Source of the DNA: Areca catechu
Lineage: Eukaryota > Streptophyta > Magnoliopsida > Arecales > Arecaceae
Assembly (NCBI GenBank): GCA_021397845.1
Contig: CM038052.1
Coordinates: 35,262,449 to 35,326,448 of the forward strand
Direction of reading: 5' to 3'
DNA length: 64,000 bases
The notes under the pieces are model-generated. The model did not search any database and was not told the DNA's origin. It saw nothing but the letters and a program-made list of their open reading frames with translations. Shown piece after piece: positions 56,985 to 64,000 of this stretch. Position 1 is the stretch's first letter. Every line of letters starts with the position of its first letter. The translations under genes were made by a program, and so were the position numbers.

Positions 56985-59290
56985 CTAGGGATACTAACAA
57001 AATTGATTATAAGGCTTTGATAAATGCATGACTAAATTCTAAAAATGGTAAGTGAATATTGGTTGATGTTTTTCTAAAATATAACCATGAGCTATCCATA
57101 TCATTAGCTGGTTATCTACGGTCTCATAGGAGCATCAGCATACCAAAAAAGGTAAAAATTAGCAATTTACATGCCATGAATATTTCCATAAGTCAAATAT
57201 ACTCTGCCATGGCTAGAAGGAAAGGGGATAGAAGATAATTAAATTTCACTGAGAAGGATGCTCATAATTTTATCTATCGAGAATGTCAGAGTCAGCTGAA
57301 AGGAGATACACAGTCAATGGTAATCCATTTCATACAAATGCAAGTAAAAAATCCAAATTTTTTTTATACTTTAGACCTGAATGATAATAGATAGCTCAGG
57401 ACTGTCTTCTGAATCCATCCTAGGTCAAGATTGGCAAGCACTTAATTTAGTGATGTACTGACATTTGACTCAACCTATTTGATAAATATATATCAAATAT
57501 CCTTTTATCCATTTGTTGGAGTCAACCATCATGGACAGTCCAAATTGCTTGGTTGTGCATTATTATCAAATGAGATGACTGAGATATTTAAATGGGTATT
57601 CTAATCATGGATGGATGTAAATGGTGGTCAACCACCTAATGCCATCATAACTGACCAAGATAAGGCAATCGAGGCTGCTGTTAAGGATATTTTTCTCAAT
57701 GCACGACGTAGATTTTATCTTTGACATATTTTAAAAAAGATTCCTAAAAAGATTAGCCATATTTGCACTGCAAATCCTAAATTTATGATAGAGTTTGAAG
57801 AGACGATAGATGATTCAGTTATTATAGTATCTTTCGAGAAAAGATGGGCATATTTAATAGAGAAATATGTAGAATGCAAGGCTGTATATTGGTTAAATGA
57901 TATATATAAATGTTGGGATAAATGGATTCTAGTTTACCTTAAAGATACATTCTTCACAGGTTTGTTAGTCATTATGAATGATTAATGTTCATTTTTTAAA
58001 AAATTTGCAACAAACTTTTTATCTTTAATACTTTTATTTTTTGAATATTTATGAATAGGGATGCCAACTTTATAAAGGAGTAAGAGCATCAATCACTTCT
58101 TTGATGGATTTATAAACTCCAAAACTATGCTCAAGAAATTCATCGAAAGTACGAAGATGCCTTGGAAAAAAGATATGAAGCAGAAAATGAGAAAGACAAT
58201 AAAACTTTGCAAACAAATACTTTTCTAAAGACATCCTCTCCTTTTGAAAGGTAAATAGCAGGAAAATATACAAGGTGCATATTCAAAAAATCTTAAAATG
58301 AGGTCCTTGAAATGACTGCATCAAATGCCAAATTAGTTAAAGAAGTTGACAACCCTGATGCATATTATGTTAAATCATTTGAAAGAATTGAAGTTGATAA
58401 AATCAAGAAGGAGATTATACAAAATTATGAGATATCATATGACAAAACTTTGGTAGATGTTACTGCCAGTATGGATTCTTTCAGTACAAGGGTTACCTAT
58501 ATAGATATGCCTTATTGGTTCTTCATCAAAGCAATGTAATTCATATCCCAGTTAAGTACTTGTTGAATAGATGGTGCAAGGATATGAAATACCAATTCGA
58601 TGATCTTGAATGCAAAACTTAATTTTATGATAAAAGAATGCGAAAATCATGATACGCACTCAAAGAATTGTTTCAAATCAAATGTCTTATTTTATGTTTA
58701 CATAAACCTATTATATGTCATGAAATCCTAATACAAATATTATATTTTATTAATCATAGATATGCTTTGATGAGTCATCGGATGATGAAACATGTAGAGA
58801 TAGCCTCCATGTCTGAAGATGCATTCAATTTAATGATGGAAGATCTTACACCATTATTCAGAAGAGCTGTAGATGCTAACTGTGCAGCTAAGCAAAGCAC
58901 AGAACTTCTAATCCAAGATCCTGACCAACTTACTATGAAAGGTCATCCAAGAGAGAATAGAAGTAAGAGTGGAGTCGAGAAAAAGTCAAAGAGATCAAGA
59001 AAAAATATAGATAAGGCTTTTATTGACACTCCTATACAAAATGAAAGAAGATGTAGTACTAGCAAGAAGCAGACTTTCCATATTATAGTGAAAGTACCAT
59101 AACAAGTAATTGAACACACTGTACCATCTTCCAATCCTTTTTTAGATGAATTTGATACTATGTATGCAGTCAACTAACATAGAGAGGATATAAAATTCTG
59201 AATTGTCATACAGTCCTATGCATATTTAGATTATCCAGAGAAATATAATACAGGATGTATTGGAAATGTTATTGAATCTTCTTATTTTGA
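56985..59290 (+). pseudogene. FAR1/FRS-like (MULE transposase-derived) pseudogene
   Basis: Pieces of the FAR1 family appear in the right order across three frames. NGKWILVDVFLKYNHELS and LRSHR (about 57045-57130) are the end of the FAR1 DNA-binding domain; KGDTQSMVIHF-QMQ (57300) follows. The MULE transposase part has LTFDSTY (57465), PFVGVNHHGQS, then IITDQDKAIEAAV (57645); both Asp of the catalytic triad are kept. YLKDTFFTG comes at about 57930. The SWIM finger (58460-58520) has lost its Cys and His residues, before HIPVKYLLNRWCKDMK. The C-terminus (58760-59100) has a Lys-rich tail (KSGVEKKSKRSRKN). Multiple stops and frame changes show it is dead. Confidence 0.8.
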
Positions 59291-59364
59291 AATATAAATT
59301 TTAATACTATTTTAAGTGGCCAAATACTAAAACAGGGATAACAGAATTATGAAGAATCTGCATA

Positions 59365-60030
59365 TTACGACACCATAGTTCAAAAGCTATGACATCATAG
59401 TTCAAAACCTACAACACCCTAGTTCAAAACCTACAATCATGCAGAAAACATAAATTAAAATGTTTCTAATTCCTTCTTATCATAATACATATTATTAGTA
59501 GCTTGGTTTATGACTCCCAGAGTGACAAAAATTATCATGGATACTTTAAGATCAATCAAATAACTTAGAACAGTATTATAACATCCTAGTTCAAAAGCTA
59601 TGATATCCTAGTTCAAAATCTACGACACCCTAATCAAAACTTACAACCATACAGAAAATATAAATTAAAATATTTTTAATCTCTTCTGACCATAATACAT
59701 ATCATCAATGGCTTGGTTTATGACTCCCAGAGTGATAAAAACTGCCACAGGTACTCTAGGATCAATTAGATAACCTGGAATAGTATTACGACATCCTAGT
59801 TCAAAAGCTACGACATCCTAGTTTAAGACCTATAACCATACAGAAAATATAAATTAAAATATTTTTAATCTTTTTTGACTAAATACATGTCATCAACAGC
59901 CTGGTTTATGACTCCCAAAGGAACAAAAATTGCCACGGGTGCTCTAGGATCAATCAAATAACATGAAACAGTATTACGACACCCTAGTTTAAAAGTTACG
60001 ATACCCTAGTTCAAAACCTATGATACTCTA
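59365..60030. repeat. Tandem array, three copies of 190-210 bp
   Basis: The anchor GG(C/T)TTATGACTCCCA-type word occurs at about 59503, 59713 and 59901, and each unit has several sub-repeats CCTAGTTCAAAA(C/G)CTA(C/T)GACA. Non-coding. Confidence 0.8.
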
Positions 60031-60195
60031 ATTTAAATACAATGACATCCAAGTTCAAAAACTATGACACACTGTCAAGAAACATAACATTCCTTTATAC
60101 CATCATCATAGTAATGAAGAAATTTGACATTCTGGAAGTAAACATAACATCAAAAATACATAAACTACATGTAATAAGACAATAATATTCAAAAC

Positions 60196-61788
60196 TGTTG
60201 CCCAGTGATGATGCAACCCAAGAGGAGGGATGAATTAGATTTTAAAAATTATTTAAACTATTTCAATAAATATAAAATAAGTATGTGTCAATTCAAATCA
60301 AGTGCTTATATTTTGCCAAAGTATTTGTGTGCTTAATGAAAATATGCAATGGAATTAATAGAGTAAATAAGCAATAGAGAAGAAAGCACAAATACAAGAA
60401 TATATAGTGGTTCAGTGCACTCCAAGACACCTACATCCACTTTCCAAGTTTTTCTTGAAAATTTCACTATAATCACCAAGATTACAGTTGATTAGTTTTC
60501 CGGGCTCATTTATCAAAACCTAACTTATTTTTCTGGGCTCACAAGTCAAAACTCCTTGTTAGTTTTATAACTTAGGCTAACCAACAACCTCCGATGGTTT
60601 TACGGGCTCACCAATAACCTATGTTGGTTTTACGGGATCACTAACAATCTATGTTGGTTTTACGGGATCACCAACAACCTAGTTGGTTTTCACAATTAAC
60701 CAAAAATCTTGTTGGTTTTGCAGGCTCACCAACAATTTATGTTGGTTTTACACAAAGGCTAACCAACAACCTTTTTGGTTTTCTAAGGCTCATCAAAAAT
60801 CTTGATACAATAATGTAAGATGAAAGTAAAGAATACAATAAAGCTTTCTAAAATAAAGCAAGTATCTCTTTGAAGCTCCTTGAATGTTGATGAAGATCTT
60901 GTCTTTAAGTTATTGAAGCATTTGATTGTAGCTTGATGATGTGAACTTGGATGCACTCTCTTATCTTTGAAAGCTTGAAGACTTGAACCACTTTACTTTT
61001 GAATTCTTGAAGGATATTCAATAATCTCACCAAAGGATTACCTTCCCATTTGATTTGTATTGATTATATAGCTCTCCAAACCTTAAATGACCATTAGAGA
61101 CCGTTAGAGAAAAAAACTAGCCGTTATAAATATTTTGGAGAAGTTCTGCTCTTCAAAAAACTAGCCATTGCAGAGCTGTCGTCCATTCAAGTGTCGACAC
61201 TTCAGGTCATGAGTCGACACCTCGAATCCACACTTGGAATAGTGAGTCGACACTTGACGAGAAATATCTTCTGAAGTCTTCTACTCTGCACTGGTGAGGA
61301 GATACTTTATTTGATGAGTCGACATTTTGAGTCGACACTTGACCAAAATCTTGAAATTAGCTCGTTCTGTCTTATGTTTGGTCTCAAGCTTTAAGTCAAC
61401 ACTTCACTGTTCATGAGTCGACACTTGGCTGACCATGAGTCGACACTTTAGCATGCTGGTTGAAACTTTTTCTGCATATCAGTCCAGGCTTTCTGTGAGT
61501 TGACACTTCAAGTATCGATACTTCCAAGTATCGACACTTTCAAGTATCGACACTTGACTTGACCAGTGCCGAGACTTATCCAAATTTAATATTTGAGTCC
61601 TTCAAGGTCTTCAATATATGTTCCAAGGTCCAAACTTGAAATGCCATGGCTTCTTCAACTGAATGACAATCTTTTCAATCTTTCAACATTAATGAGTACT
61701 TGAATCTGATAAACACTTTTAACATACATTAGTACTCATATATACTTAAGTATTTTATCAATCATCAAAATCAAGACCAGAGTCAACA
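60196..61788 (-). mobile_element. Solo Sirevirus LTR
   Basis: On the minus strand the sequence starts TGTTGACTCTGG (61788) and ends GGGCAACA (60196), with flanking AAAAC on both sides (60191-60195 and 61789-61793). No internal sequence is present, so it is a solo LTR from LTR-LTR recombination. It is 1593 bp and carries about a dozen GTCGAC-type motifs at 61180-61570, and several GGTTTTACGGGCTCACC-like repeats at 60590-60760. Confidence 0.92.
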
Positions 61789-61989
61789 AAAACATTACTA
61801 TTTCAATGAATTACATAAGTTTTCTTTGGGAATGATACATAAAATATAAATATCAATTGAGTTACAAATTTGTATAATATATTACAGAAGTATATGAATC
61901 GAAAAGAAAAAGTATATAATAAAAAAATTGCTTTTACATGCTAATTTTTAGTAGCACTATCAATCTTCTGATTTAGGCTCTCTCTCAAA

Positions 61990-62560
61990 ATTATTACTAC
62001 TAACTAGCAGCTGTACATGCTTATATCTTTTTCTATGAAATTCCAAGTATCAGGCCTATCCCTACGAGCAATAAAATCCATGTATTTCAAATAATACAAA
62101 CTGCAGTCTAGTGATCCTGTAGGTTGGGAAGGGCAATCACTAATCTCTTGTATGGACTATTTCATTACATCAGCATTGTTACAGAATATATGGAACATTG
62201 GACCTAGTATCTTGTGCCACTTCCTTGCATTTGCTTTGTACTTGGAATTGCATTTTATTGAATTCAGATGCATCAAAATCTTTTCTTGCATGTCAACCGC
62301 TATCAGGTGCCAGTGAGAATTGTCTGAGTTTATGATGGTGAAGAGAAACTAAAATTTATTATTATCTTCAGCACTGACTCCATCAAAAATCATATCCTCG
62401 GTTGTTCCAGCAAGTTCATGATACAGTGATGCTAATGTTAGGCATATGCCGGAGGTCATTACAGGTGCAATTATACTCTTATGATATCTTTTCGGATTCT
62501 TTGTCTAGTTCTTTGTAATAAACTCCTGCCCGGCATCAATTTCTGTCAATACAATATAAA
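61990..62560 (-). pseudogene. C48/Ulp1-like protease remnant
   Basis: Minus-strand reading gives INSDNSHWHLIAVDM (about 62325-62275), matching the catalytic His region of Ulp1/SENP peptidases, and QPTGSLDCSLYYLKYMDF (about 62130-62080), the catalytic Cys region (DCG changed to DCS). The usual catalytic Asp position appears substituted. Two or three stops interrupt it. Ulp1-like domains are often carried by plant MULE and CACTA transposons. A relation to the FAR1-like pseudogene 3 kb away is possible but unproven. Confidence 0.6.
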
Positions 62561-62639
62561 CTGATTATTAAGAGTAACTTGATTTCATAAAATTCTAAAA
62601 AATAAATATAATAATTATTAAAAAATATATCATAACATA

Positions 62640-63200
62640 CATAAAGATTAAGAACAAAATGATGTAATACTCCATTACTTACATCATCAATTATCATGTC
62701 ATTATTTAGTAGATCAAGCTAGGCTCCAACACCCGAGATTATTACAAAATGATGTAATACTCCATTGTTGGAGCCCAGCTGGAATCTAACACATGATCCT
62801 TTCATTATTAGTATTTAGTTTTAATCCTACATGCACACACTTATACGGAGTTTATAAATGCTTGCATTTATGTTCTACATGCTTATACTAATTCTTGCAT
62901 GCAATTATATTGCATCTATACAATGTAATTCATAACATGCTCATATAAGTACATAGTTATTTGCAATAACATATGTAATGGAGTATGAGTGTGTACATCT
63001 GCTAAAACTTAGGTTGGGTGTTGAAGTTCTAGTCAATAGGAATTTAAAGTTATAGCTTGATCAATGAAGAGACCGATTATCAATATATACTTCTTTTTAA
63101 ATGAAAAACGAGGACCCTTCTATTGATATCAGTGGAGAGACCGGTTAGATCCGTTGATATCAGTGGAGGAACCGGTTAGATCTGATTGTATCTACGTCTG
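62640..63200. repeat. Short direct repeats
   Basis: ACAAAATGATGTAATACTCC occurs at about 62655 and 62744, and TGATATCAGTGGAG-(G)ACCGGTTAGATC occurs twice at about 63125-63185. From 63200 to 64000 I see only AT-rich sequence; a 78-codon frame at 63746 has no recognisable feature. Confidence 0.6.
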
Positions 63201-64000
63201 GATTGTATAAGAAAAGCCTAGCTTGACTTTAGATTTTGATTCATTACTAGAATTGCCATTCAAACTTAATTAATAATCAGACTCAAATTCAAATTTGATT
63301 TTTTTTGGAACAAATTTAAGTTGTTTAAAGTCCAATTTATCATATAGCTTTAGTATTAGAAAAAGTACTTTCTTATTTTTAATATTCTGATTTTATGTTT
63401 GTTATTTAATTAATAGTTTTCTATAAATAACAAAATCAAGTTTTGATGTTAGCCAATTCGATACACTTTAGAAAGTGCTTCACCTTGCTCAAGTGTAAAC
63501 TGTTGATGGCATCATACTCCCAAGATATAATGAACCGTTTCATTTTTTCCTTGACATGCACCGAGAATTAGGGTTGAACCTGAACTAACCAAATGCAAAT
63601 GCATTGAAAATCCATACACTTGATTAACACTTCTCTCAATTCTCTTTTATATAGACATAATTCTCTTTTGAACTGTTTATAAAGTGTGCACTTTAGTTCA
63701 CTCAATTAGTAACTCGACTCTCTTCTCTAATTTGATATTATCCAGATGGAAGGGGATGTTTATAGATGTGAAAATGTGAGCACGGTTACATGCTTAGAAT
63801 ACATTCCTTCATATAAATTTTATCAAGAATTGTATCCCTTGGAATCACCATTTGATTTAATATATTTTTTTTATAAGAATACATCTTTTTATTTATGGAA
63901 GTCTCCTGAAGTATACGTTTATAGTGCTTCCATTCGTATGAGAAGAATAGGCAACCTTTCTAATATAGTATGTGAGAAATAATAAGAGATGTATCCATAG

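Noticed and set aside
63746..63982. 78-codon ORF near the right edge
   Set aside because: No homology, domain or codon signal seen; short open frames of this size are common in this sequence.

Overview
The window is nuclear DNA of a flowering plant. The evidence is plant-type LTR retrotransposons (Sirevirus/Maximus-type and Tork-type Ty1/copia, Tat-type Ty3/gypsy), tRNA-derived SINEs, hAT-like and CACTA-like DNA transposons, a FAR1/MULE-derived pseudogene, and one recognisable spliced host gene, an HLS1-type GNAT acetyltransferase. The strongly GC-rich third exon of that gene in an AT-rich setting suggests a monocot, perhaps a palm; this is inference only.

Layout. 1-5925: broken Sirevirus A on the minus strand, running off the left edge, with an extra env-like ORF3. 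5930-9445: AT-rich sequence with several diverged tandem repeats, a hAT-like element and a SINE. 9446-13740: scrambled Sirevirus pieces, with a plus-strand gag-integrase block between minus-strand LTR fragments. 13767-14421: hAT-like MITE with TSD. 14938-16410: HLS1-like gene (three exons). 17075-17395: SINE with an internal duplication. 18020-34490: older minus-strand repeats, including a decayed Tork-like copia element split by a 12.3 kb Tat-type gypsy element (20241-32549, TSD GTAAC). The gypsy element has two 1.43 kb LTRs about 98% identical by hand count, a pol with one in-frame stop and two frameshifts, a 120 bp tandem array, and a spliced antisense gene in its 3' region. 34490-36700: mostly unassigned. 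36706-54912: probable non-autonomous CACTA element (TSD CAA) split by Sirevirus B (37131-53601, TSD TTAAA), itself split by the gag-only Sirevirus C (41647-47183). 54913-64000: a FAR1-like/MULE pseudogene, a 190-210 bp tandem array, a solo Sirevirus LTR (TSD AAAAC) and a C48/Ulp1-like protease remnant.

How it fits together. The only probable functional host locus is the HLS1-like gene. Nearly everything else is mobile DNA in nested layers, and relative ages can be read from LTR divergence: Sirevirus B LTRs differ by roughly 10%, the nested Sirevirus C by about 3%, and the Tat element by about 2%. The most notable features are the antisense multi-exon gene of the Tat element, and the arrays of the palindrome AAGTGTCGACACTT found both in Sirevirus LTRs and in the pol-ORF3 spacer of two separate copies. 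All coordinates, splice sites and identities were read by eye; no alignment or database search was run.
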